From an uncultured Succinatimonas sp. (lineage in GTDB: Bacteria; Pseudomonadota; Gammaproteobacteria; Enterobacterales; Succinivibrionaceae): a stretch of 6,383 nt of DNA. The notes under the pieces were generated by a model, which ran no database searches, was not told the origin of the DNA, and was given only the letters and a program-made list of their open reading frames with translations. Of the stretch, positions 1 to 5,472 are shown one piece after another; the stretch's first letter is position 1, and the number at the start of each line of letters is the position of its first letter. The DNA lies in the NCBI GenBank assembly GCA_900552905.1, contig USBR01000048.1, positions 1-6,383 of the forward strand, given 5' to 3'. The position numbers and the translations under genes were made by a program.

Positions 1-7
1 TGAAAAA

Positions 8-37
8 TACATGCGACCTTAATGAAATTTTTTCAAG
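8..37 (-). promoter_or_regulatory. Candidate sigma-32 heat-shock promoter for the next gene outside the window
   Basis: Reading the minus strand, the seven bases CTTGAAA (plus 31-37) are an exact match to the sigma-32 -35 core. After a 14-bp spacer comes TCGCATGTA (plus 8-16), which matches the -10 consensus CCCCATNTA at all but two positions. The same stretch is a poor sigma-70 promoter: TTGAAA is acceptable as a -35, but no TATAAT-like box lies at 16-18 bp. Transcription would start at about the window edge and run outwards. It lies just after the clpX terminator, where many gammaproteobacteria carry lon, itself a sigma-32 gene in E. coli. The identity of the downstream gene is inference because it is not in the window. 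Confidence 0.55.
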
Positions 38-45
38 GCAAAAGA

Positions 46-80
46 ATAAAAAAGGCCCTAATGCTGAGCAACAGGACCTT
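46..80 (-). terminator. Rho-independent terminator after clpX
   Basis: On the minus strand an 8-bp stem (AAGGTCCT with AGGGCCTT, one G-U pair; plus 73-80 and 52-59) encloses a 13-nt loop that can itself form a 3-bp TGC/GCA pair. It is followed directly by a run of T. It begins 23 nt past the clpX stop codon and would end the tig-clpP-clpX transcript, insulating it from the heat-shock-type promoter that follows. Confidence 0.8.
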
Positions 81-103
81 AGTTATATTGAAACTTTACT
101 TTA

Positions 104-1375
104 TTATGAACCTGAGGCGCTTTCTAAAGCTTCCTTTTTGATCACTAAAGGTTCTTGATGGTTAGCTACAGTATTTTGATCAACCACCACGCGCTCGACA
201 TCCTTAACAGACGGAATATCGAACATAGTATTCAATAATAAGCCCTCAACTACTGAACGCAGGCCACGCGCACCGGTATGGCGTTCAATAGCCTTGTCAG
301 CGATGGCATTTAAAGCTTCCTGAGTGAACTCTAACTTGACGCCTTCAAACTTAAACATGGCCTCAAACTGACGCAAAATAGCGTTCTTAGGCTCACGTAA
401 AACGCGGATGAGATCTTCACGGCTTAACTCACCTAAAGCGGTGATTACCGGCAGACGACCTACGAACTCAGGGATAATACCAAACTTTACGAGATCGTCA
501 GGCTCTACATGAGCGTATTTATCAGTTAAGGTCATAGCATCATTCTTGCCATAGACCTCAGCGCCAAAGCCAATGCCAGCCTTCTTAGACATTCTCTTCT
601 CGACAACCTTGTCTAAGCCGTCAAAGGCACCACCACAGATAAAGAGGATCTGTGAGGTATCAACCTCGATCATCTTATCCTGCGGATGCTTACGCCCACC
701 ATTAGGCGGTACGGAAGCCACAGTACCCTCAATCAACTTTAAGAGTGCCTGCTGTACACCTTCACCGGAAACATCGCGGGTAATAGAAGGGTTTTCACTC
801 TTACGGGCAATCTTATCGATTTCGTCAATATAGATAATACCGCGCTGAGCTTTTTCAACGTCAAAATCGCAATTTTGCAATAATCTGACGATGACGTTCT
901 CTACATCCTCACCGACATAACCGGCCTCAGTTAAGGTGGTAGCATCGGAGATGGCAAAAGGAACGTTTAAAAAACGCGCTAAGGTTTGTACTAATAAAGT
1001 CTTACCTGAGCCTGTAGGTCCGACTAAAAGAATATTGGATTTACCTAACTCAACTTCATTTTCAGTCTTTGAATGCTTCAAACGCTGATAGTGATTGTAA
1101 ACAGCTACGGATAAAACCTTTTTGGCATTTTCCTGACCAATTACATAATCATCTAAATGAGCGGCAATCTCGTGCGGAGTCGGAATATTGTCCAAGTCCA
1201 ATTCAGGCTTCTTAAGCTCTTCAGCTTTAGCCTGACCTTTCTTTTGGAGCATGGAATAGCACTTAGTAATGCAGTCAGAGCAAATACAATAACCGTCGCG
1301 AGCCTTAATGAGGGTACGCTCAGAGGAGGCAGTTTGTCCACAGAACAAACATCTCATCTTATTTTTATCAGTCAT
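104..1375 (-). CDS. clpX: ATP-dependent Clp protease ATP-binding subunit ClpX
   Basis: Hexameric AAA+ unfoldase that recognises tagged substrates (for example SsrA-tagged chains), unfolds them with ATP and threads them into ClpP in the cytoplasm. The 423-residue protein is full length. An N-terminal zinc-binding domain has C9, C12, C32 and C35. The AAA+ module shows Walker A GPTGSGKT (119-126), the pore-1 loop GYVG (152-155), Walker B IIYIDE ending at E185, the RKH pore motif (228-230), the IGF loop that docks on ClpP (268-270), arginine finger R307 and sensor-2 R370 in GARGLRS. Numbering coincides with E. coli ClpX for most of these. The ATG lies 2 bp after the clpP stop, with the Shine-Dalgarno site inside the last clpP codons, so translation is probably coupled. 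Two in-frame TAA codons stand in tandem at the end (101-106). Nothing is missing or degraded. Confidence 0.99.
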   Translation of the reverse strand: MTDKNKMRCLFCGQTASSERTLIKARDGYCICSDCITKCYSMLQKKGQAKAEELKKPELDLDNIPTPHEIAAHLDDYVIGQENAKKVLSVAVYNHYQRLKHSKTENEVELGKSNILLVGPTGSGKTLLVQTLARFLNVPFAISDATTLTEAGYVGEDVENVIVRLLQNCDFDVEKAQRGIIYIDEIDKIARKSENPSITRDVSGEGVQQALLKLIEGTVASVPPNGGRKHPQDKMIEVDTSQILFICGGAFDGLDKVVEKRMSKKAGIGFGAEVYGKNDAMTLTDKYAHVEPDDLVKFGIIPEFVGRLPVITALGELSREDLIRVLREPKNAILRQFEAMFKFEGVKLEFTQEALNAIADKAIERHTGARGLRSVVEGLLLNTMFDIPSVKDVERVVVDQNTVANHQEPLVIKKEALESASGS

Positions 1376-1377
1376 CT

Positions 1378-2010
1378 TTATTCCTCAGAAACCTTGGCCA
1401 GATCAGCACGGCTAGTTATGACCTTATCGATAAGACCATAATCACAAGCCTCTTGAGCCGACATAAAGTTATCTCTGTCAGTATCGCGCTCAATAACCTC
1501 TAGAGGCTGACCTGTATGCTTTGCTAAGAGCTCATTTAAAGTCTGCTTGATGCGCTGTGTTTCACGAGCGTGGATCATAATGTCAGTAGCCTGACCTTGG
1601 AAGCCACCTAAGGGCTGATGGATCATGATACGGGCATTAGGCAGAGCAAAACGCTTGCCCCGAGCACCACCTGATAAGAGGAAAGAACCCATAGAACAGG
1701 CCTGACCCATACACAACGTGCAGACATCGGGCTTGATATACTGCATGGTATCGTAAATCGCCATACCCGCAGTCACCACTCCACCCGGAGAGTTGATGTA
1801 TAAATAGATATCCTTGTCAGGATCTTCTGATTCAAGGAAGAGAAGCTGGGCCACTATCAGATCGGACATGTGATCCTCGACCTGACCGGTTAAGAAGATC
1901 ACGCGATCTTTAAGCATGCGTGAATAAATATCGAATGAACGTTCACCGCGCGCAGTCTGCTCGATTACCATCGGCACTAGCGTCGAGGCTGCCTGTTCTC
2001 TCATATACAT
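1378..2010 (-). CDS. clpP: ATP-dependent Clp protease proteolytic subunit ClpP
   Basis: Serine peptidase that forms a 14-subunit barrel and degrades polypeptides delivered by ClpX or ClpA. The 210-residue protein carries the catalytic triad S106 (in GQACSMG), H131 (in MIHQP) and D180 (in DRDNF), plus the NSPGG oxyanion segment at 73-77. Residues 1-9 look like the short N-terminal propeptide; the conserved mature start corresponds to TLVPMVIEQ at residue 10. A cysteine (C105) precedes the catalytic serine where E. coli has alanine; C97 and C100 are nearby. Two ATGs (codons 1 and 3) are possible starts. The first is preferred because AAGGAG lies 10 nt upstream of it, against 16 nt for the other. 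There is no promoter-like sequence in the 31-bp gap after tig, so cotranscription with tig is likely. Confidence 0.99.
   Translation of the reverse strand: MYMREQAASTLVPMVIEQTARGERSFDIYSRMLKDRVIFLTGQVEDHMSDLIVAQLLFLESEDPDKDIYLYINSPGGVVTAGMAIYDTMQYIKPDVCTLCMGQACSMGSFLLSGGARGKRFALPNARIMIHQPLGGFQGQATDIMIHARETQRIKQTLNELLAKHTGQPLEVIERDTDRDNFMSAQEACDYGLIDKVITSRADLAKVSEE
1381..1386 (-). promoter_or_regulatory. clpX ribosome binding site inside the clpP end
   Basis: GAGGAA on the minus strand is the Shine-Dalgarno site of clpX, 5 nt before its ATG. The same six bases are the final two glutamate codons of clpP, immediately before its TAA. A ribosome terminating on clpP therefore sits on the clpX start, which suggests coupled synthesis of the protease and its unfoldase. 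Confidence 0.8.
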
Positions 2011-2041
2011 GTTAGCCCAGCTCCTTATTAGCTAAATAAAA

Positions 2042-3361
2042 TTACTGACGAGAGGTTAACTCTTCGAAAGTTAAGGTCTCTTCACCGTCACAAGCCTTCT
2101 CCATGAGGGCGTCGACGATCTGATGCTCATAAGCGCTCATTAAGAAGTTGGACATAGCCTTCTTGTCCTTCTTAAGAGACTCAACAACAGCCTTGCTGTC
2201 CTCAAAAGCCTCAGCGTACTCAGCGATTAAGGAGTCAACTAATTCCTTAGACGGAGATAACTTTAACTCTTCCTCGAAGGCTCTGATGATGAAGCCTAAA
2301 CGAGCGTTGGTCTCAGCCTGATCCTTGAAGTTCTCAGCCTTAACCATGTCATCCTTCGGGGTGAAACCGAACTGAGCTTTGATCTGCTGCTTCATATTGT
2401 CCTGTAAACGCTTAGTCTCCTCAGCAACAGCAGCAGTCGGGACCTCTAAGTCCTTGTACTGCTCGGCTAAAGCGTCATAGAGGGAGTCACGGGTCTTAGC
2501 ATATAAGGCCTTGTTGAGCTCACGCTGCATATTCTTGCGTAAAGCGTCGCGGAAAGCCTCTACGCCACCTTCCTTGATGCCGTAGACCTTAACGAAGTCC
2601 TCATTGACCTCAGGTAATACGCGCTCAGAAACGGTATTAACGGTGATGTCGAAGGTACCCTCTTTGCCCTCTAAATCCTTAGACTGATAAGGGGTCGGGA
2701 AGGTGGCCTTGATCACGAAGGACTCACCGGCCTTGTGACCGATTAACTGCTCAGCAAAACCCGGAATTAAAGAGGTCTTGCCCGGCTGAACGGCGAAGTC
2801 ATCAGAAGAACCGCCTTCCTTAACTTCCTCACCGTCAACGCTTAACTTGAAGGCGATGCGAGCTAAGGTGTCATTAGAAATTACTAAATCATCCTTAACC
2901 TGCCACTTGCCCTGCTGCTCGCGGAGGTTACCGATCATCTTCTCAACGTCAGCGTCGGTGATCTCAGACTTGAAGTGCTTTAACTTCAGCTCAGCTAAAT
3001 CCTTTAAGACAACCTCAGGCTCAACCTCAACTAAAGCGGTATAGGAAAAATCCTTCTCTAAGTCAAAGTTGTTGTCAACTAAGCTTAACTCAGGACGATC
3101 GATAACCTTAAGCTTAGTCTCATCAATAGCCTTGTATAAGGTGTTCTTGAAGATTAACTCATGAGCCTCAGAGATGATGTCATAAGCAAAACGCTGCTCT
3201 AAAACTTTGGTCGGAACGTGACCCTTACGGAAACCGTCGATACGAGCGGACTTAGCGATCTTAGCTAAAGCCTGCTTGTAGTAATTCTTAACGTCAGCGG
3301 CCGGCACAGTGATGGTGATAAGGTGCTTTAAGCCTTCTTTCTTCTCGGTTGAAACCTGCAT
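2042..3361 (-). CDS. tig: Trigger factor, ribosome-associated chaperone and peptidyl-prolyl isomerase
   Basis: Binds near the ribosome exit tunnel, shields nascent chains and isomerises prolyl bonds. Counting from the chosen start (439 residues; E. coli 432), the N-terminal ribosome-binding domain has the GFRKGHVP signature with F44-R45-K46, the same numbering as E. coli. A FKBP-type isomerase domain spans roughly 150-250 (IPGF at 199-202, then GHKAGE). The remainder is the helical, charged C-terminal chaperone region. Two adjacent ATGs exist at 3364 and 3361. The second is chosen because the Shine-Dalgarno site GAGGT lies 5 nt from it but only 2 nt from the first, and because the family begins MQVS. 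It heads the tig-clpP-clpX operon, linking folding of new chains to degradation of failed ones. The sequence is intact. Confidence 0.98.
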   Translation of the reverse strand: MQVSTEKKEGLKHLITITVPAADVKNYYKQALAKIAKSARIDGFRKGHVPTKVLEQRFAYDIISEAHELIFKNTLYKAIDETKLKVIDRPELSLVDNNFDLEKDFSYTALVEVEPEVVLKDLAELKLKHFKSEITDADVEKMIGNLREQQGKWQVKDDLVISNDTLARIAFKLSVDGEEVKEGGSSDDFAVQPGKTSLIPGFAEQLIGHKAGESFVIKATFPTPYQSKDLEGKEGTFDITVNTVSERVLPEVNEDFVKVYGIKEGGVEAFRDALRKNMQRELNKALYAKTRDSLYDALAEQYKDLEVPTAAVAEETKRLQDNMKQQIKAQFGFTPKDDMVKAENFKDQAETNARLGFIIRAFEEELKLSPSKELVDSLIAEYAEAFEDSKAVVESLKKDKKAMSNFLMSAYEHQIVDALMEKACDGEETLTFEELTSRQ

Positions 3362-3366
3362 CATTT

Positions 3367-3371
3367 ACCTC
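3367..3371 (-). promoter_or_regulatory. tig ribosome binding site that favours the second ATG
   Basis: GAGGT on the minus strand lies 2 nt before the upstream ATG (3364) and 5 nt before the adjacent downstream ATG (3361). Normal spacing favours the downstream one, which also gives the N-terminus MQVS expected for trigger factor. Confidence 0.65.
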
Positions 3372-3412
3372 GATTTAGGTTGCAGTTATACAAAAATACA
3401 AAACAAAGTACC

Positions 3413-3437
3413 CTTAGGAGAGCTTCTCTATCCTAAG
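3413..3437 (-). other. Stem-loop in the predicted tig 5' leader
   Basis: CTTAGG plus AGAG pairs with CTCT plus CCTAAG around a 3-nt CTT loop, giving a 10-bp stem interrupted by a 2-nt AT bulge. If transcription starts about 7 bp past the TATAAT at 3456-3461, the hairpin lies close to the 5' end of an approximately 90-nt leader, about 50 nt before the tig start. No T-run follows it on either strand, so it is not a standard terminator. It may stabilise the mRNA or bind a regulator; the function is unknown. Confidence 0.5.
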
Positions 3438-3455
3438 CGCTACTTAAACTTGCTT

Positions 3456-3510
3456 ATTATACACAAGGAACGGAAAGGATTATAGTATATAGAAGAAAAG
3501 CTTAGGTCAA
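3456..3510 (-). promoter_or_regulatory. Promoter region of the tig-clpP-clpX operon
   Basis: On the minus strand two exact TATAAT boxes are present (plus 3456-3461 and 3479-3484). TTGACC (plus 3505-3510) lies 17 bp upstream of TACTAT (3482-3487) and 20 bp upstream of the second TATAAT. The box nearer tig has no good -35 but is preceded by TGTG, an extended -10-like feature. One or two sigma-70 promoters are likely here; which box is used cannot be decided by eye. No clear sigma-32 pair was seen. Confidence 0.55.
3458..3486 (+). promoter_or_regulatory. Weak promoter candidate for the GH84-SMR-VOC operon
   Basis: TATACA (3458-3463), 17 bp, then TATAGT (3481-3486) give four and five matches out of six to the sigma-70 consensus. 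It overlaps the tig promoter boxes on the other strand, so the two divergent units might compete for polymerase. The whole region is AT-rich and such matches can arise by chance. Confidence 0.3.
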
Positions 3511-3533
3511 GCTGAGGATTTTTGAGCTTTTTT
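3496..3533 (+). other. Terminator-like hairpin in the GH84 leader region
   Basis: AAAAGCTTA (3496-3504) can pair with TGAGCTTTT (3523-3531), nine base pairs with one G-U, around an 18-nt loop, followed by two further T residues and a C. It lies between two divergent starts, with no plus-strand gene upstream to terminate. If real it would act as a leader (attenuator-like) structure for the GH84 operon. The long loop and AT-rich stem make it weak. Confidence 0.25.
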
Positions 3534-3567
3534 CTTAATATTGCACTGTAATCATTAAGGATTTTCT

Positions 3568-4632
3568 ATGTCTAAGACCTTATTAGGTGTCATTGAGGGT
3601 TTTTATGGTCGTCCCTATCAGGACGACTGTCGCTTAGATCTATGTAGCTTTTTAAAAGAGCAGGGCTTGCACTTTTATATCTATGCTCCTAAAAACGCCT
3701 CCTTTTTAAGACGGACTTGGACTGAGCCTTTAAGCTCTGATGAAATCTCACAGCAAAAGATATTAAGTGAGCATTGCCGTAGTTGCAATCTCAAATACGG
3801 CTTTGGTATCTCCCCGCTTAATATCTGTAAAGATGTCGCTAAGCTACTGCCTAAACTTCTCGATAAAACCTGTCATTTAGTCAAAGAGACCAAAGCACCT
3901 TTAGTCGCTTTATTATTTGATGATATTGAGATTGCAAAAAACGAAGGGCAAATTCAAAATTACATTATTAAAGAGATGGCAAAAGCCTTACCTTCTTGTG
4001 TAGAAAAACTCTTAGTTTGCCCTTCTTATTACAGTGAAGATCCTATTTTAGAGAAGGTCTTTGGCTCTAGGCCTCAGTCTTATTTTGAGGAATTAACCGA
4101 CAACATACCGAGTTTAATCAGCTTTTTCTATACTGGCCCTAAGGTGCTCTCTCCTAATATCACGCCTTGTGATATTAAAAAGGCTAAAGCTTATCTTGGA
4201 GAACATCTCTCCATTTGGGATAATTATCCTGTCAATGACGGTAAAAATATCTGCAATAAAATCTATACAGCCCCCTTTTCCGGACGCACAGAGCTTGATG
4301 GCAGTGTCGAGCTACATGCTATAAATCCTATGACTGAATGCCATTTGTCGAAAATGGCCATAGCCTCGTTAGCGAGTATTTATAGTAAGGAGGAGAGTGC
4401 TTTAGCTCTAAAGAGGCAAGAGCGGATTTTAGAGGAGCTATTTTTAGATAAAGTAGCAGATCTTAAGCCCTATCTACAACTTTTACAAAATCAAGGGCAG
4501 CAAGCTTTAAGTGCTCTTGATAAAGAGAAGCTTATGTCTATATTAAAAACGCTACCCACTGCCGGTGCCTGTGAATTAAAGCTCTTTTTAGAGGGCTTTT
4601 ATAAATTTGATCCAACCTGCCTTACTTCTTAA
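3568..4632 (+). CDS. GH84-family O-GlcNAcase / beta-N-acetylglucosaminidase, single domain, cytoplasmic
   Basis: Predicted to remove beta-linked N-acetylglucosamine by the substrate-assisted mechanism of family GH84 (human OGA, clostridial NagJ). The 354-residue protein starts directly in the barrel with GVIEGFYGRPY (7-17). It then has YAPKN (39-43), the catalytic aspartate pair in LLFDDIE (D118-D119), TGPKV, IWDN..VND and a C-terminal INPMTECHLSKMAIASLA segment, all in the family order. There is no signal peptide, and an in-frame TAA (3556-3558) 9 nt upstream of the start rules out a longer N-terminus. The flanking secretion, carbohydrate-binding and fibronectin-like domains common in bacterial GH84 enzymes are absent. 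TAAGGA (3556-3561) 6 nt before the ATG is the ribosome site. It is first of three closely spaced genes. The family call is strong; the natural substrate (GlcNAc-modified protein, sugar or small-molecule conjugate) is unknown. Confidence 0.88.
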   Translation: MSKTLLGVIEGFYGRPYQDDCRLDLCSFLKEQGLHFYIYAPKNASFLRRTWTEPLSSDEISQQKILSEHCRSCNLKYGFGISPLNICKDVAKLLPKLLDKTCHLVKETKAPLVALLFDDIEIAKNEGQIQNYIIKEMAKALPSCVEKLLVCPSYYSEDPILEKVFGSRPQSYFEELTDNIPSLISFFYTGPKVLSPNITPCDIKKAKAYLGEHLSIWDNYPVNDGKNICNKIYTAPFSGRTELDGSVELHAINPMTECHLSKMAIASLASIYSKEESALALKRQERILEELFLDKVADLKPYLQLLQNQGQQALSALDKEKLMSILKTLPTAGACELKLFLEGFYKFDPTCLTS

Positions 4633-4646
4633 AAACTGTCATCACT

Positions 4647-4982
4647 ATGTGGAAATCTTATCTCATCTTACTTTTAGCTATTGCCTTTGAGACGGCCGCA
4701 ACCTCTTTTTTAACTAAAAGTGAACAATTTACCAAGCTCCTGCCCTCAGCTTTAAGCATCATAGGTTATATTTGCTCTTTTTACTGTCTGAGCATAGTAT
4801 TAAAGAGCATACCTGTAGGCATTGCTTATGCAATCTGGTCTGCTATCGGCATTGTACTTATCGCCATCATAGGTTTTGTCATCTTCAAGCAAAAATTAGA
4901 TTTAGCGGCAATTATTGGACTTAGCTTTATCATTATCGGCGTTGTCATTATCAATCTCTTTTCAAAAAGCATCAGCCATTAA
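4647..4982 (+). CDS. emrE: Small multidrug resistance (SMR) efflux protein, EmrE-like
   Basis: Proton-coupled exporter of lipophilic cations, acting as an antiparallel dimer in the inner membrane. The 111 residues form four hydrophobic helices. The essential membrane glutamate is E15 (E14 in EmrE), and Y41, Y61 and W64 match EmrE substrate-site residues Y40, Y60 and W63. The segments GIAYAIWS, KLDLAAIIG and the SKSISH end follow EmrE closely and not the guanidinium (Gdx/SugE) subtype. G65 of the EmrE helix-3 GVG motif is alanine here (A66). The gene begins 14 bp after the GH84 stop and has no recognisable Shine-Dalgarno site, so it may depend on translational coupling. A longer N-terminus is not needed, as the start aligns with the family start. 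Substrates may include quaternary ammonium compounds or polyamines, but this cannot be told from sequence. Confidence 0.92.
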   Translation: MWKSYLILLLAIAFETAATSFLTKSEQFTKLLPSALSIIGYICSFYCLSIVLKSIPVGIAYAIWSAIGIVLIAIIGFVIFKQKLDLAAIIGLSFIIIGVVIINLFSKSISH

Positions 4983-4991
4983 GGAGAAATT

Positions 4992-5375
4992 ATGCATATT
5001 GAACATTTAGCTATCTGGTGTGAGGATTTAGAAAAAGAACGCCTCTTTTATGAAAAGTATTTTGCCTTTAAATCTACAGACAAATACGTCAATCCTAAAA
5101 AAGGCTTTAGCTCTTATTTTTTAAAAAGTGCGGATAATGCCTGTCGCTTAGAGCTCATGCATAAAGAGGTGATCGACACAAGACTTAGATCAGAGCTTTT
5201 AGGTTTTGCGCATTTTGCCATAGCTTTAGGCAGTAAGGAGCTTGTCGATACGCTGACAGAAACTTTAAAAAATGACGGTTATGAAATTAAAGGAGAACCT
5301 AGAACAACAGGAGATTGTTATTATGAAAGTGTTGTTCTCGATCCTGAGGGTAATCTCTTAGAGCTCACCGTTTAG
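4992..5375 (+). CDS. VOC-family (glyoxalase / bleomycin-resistance fold) protein
   Basis: The 127-residue protein has two beta-alpha-beta-beta-beta modules, the paired half-domains of the vicinal oxygen chelate superfamily. Module one begins IEHLAIW..DLEK..LFYEKYF and module two begins GFAHFAIAL and ends DPEGNLLEL. H5, E54, H74 and E124 lie at the four positions used for metal by glyoxalase I (H5, E56, H74, E122 in E. coli GloA), so a metal-dependent enzyme is likely. GloA-specific features are otherwise weak, and the NPKKGF segment is typical of uncharacterised VOC proteins. Alternatives include a thiol transferase or a drug-sequestering protein. AAGGAG (4981-4986) overlaps the TAA of the SMR gene and lies 5 nt before the ATG, binding the two genes into one translational unit. 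Fold call firm, reaction unknown. Confidence 0.85.
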   Translation: MHIEHLAIWCEDLEKERLFYEKYFAFKSTDKYVNPKKGFSSYFLKSADNACRLELMHKEVIDTRLRSELLGFAHFAIALGSKELVDTLTETLKNDGYEIKGEPRTTGDCYYESVVLDPEGNLLELTV

Positions 5376-5387
5376 CCCTTTTGTTTC

Positions 5388-5408
5388 TTTTTCTAGGCTT
5401 TAGAAAAA
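5388..5408 (+). terminator. Possible weak terminator after the VOC gene
   Basis: TTTTTCTA (5388-5395) and TAGAAAAA (5401-5408) form a perfect 8-bp stem with a GGCTT loop, 12 nt past the VOC stop. The stem is nearly all A-T and an eight-T run follows only 9 nt later (5418-5425), so it is not a canonical terminator. It could slow or end the three-gene transcript, or be chance in an AT-rich gap. Confidence 0.4.
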
Positions 5409-5430
5409 ATCCACTCCTTTTTTTTCGTTA

Positions 5431-5439
5431 TGCTAAAAT
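5431..5439 (+). promoter_or_regulatory. Extended -10 promoter of rnt
   Basis: TGC followed by TAAAAT (5434-5439) is an extended -10 element with five of six consensus bases. No good -35 lies 16-18 bp upstream, which is usual for this class. Transcription would start near 5446, leaving a leader of about 26 nt containing AAGGG (5456-5460) as ribosome site. Confidence 0.5.
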
Positions 5440-5472
5440 ACTCACAAATTTTTTTAAGGGATTACATCAAAA

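Noticed and set aside
573..833. Plus-strand open frame opposite clpX
   Set aside because: It is antisense to a fully intact, well-conserved clpX, has no ribosome site, and its translation resembles no family.
1157..1441. Plus-strand open frame spanning the clpX-clpP junction, and a minus-strand frame at 1153-1341
   Set aside because: Both are shadows of clpX and clpP in other frames, with no start signal and low-complexity products.
1831..1836. Minus-strand CTTGAA inside clpP as a second sigma-32 promoter
   Set aside because: No CCCCAT-like -10 lies at a suitable distance, and the bases are explained by coding sequence.
2011..2041. TTAGC/GCTAA inverted repeat around the clpP ribosome site
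   Set aside because: Only 5 bp with a 14-nt loop; too weak to argue for a regulatory hairpin.
2847..3044. Plus-strand open frame opposite tig
   Set aside because: Serine- and lysine-rich shadow of the tig coding sequence, with no promoter or ribosome site.
4633..4646. Guanidine or other riboswitch ahead of the SMR gene
   Set aside because: The gap is only 14 bp, no aptamer can fit, and the protein is of the EmrE type and not the guanidinium exporter type.
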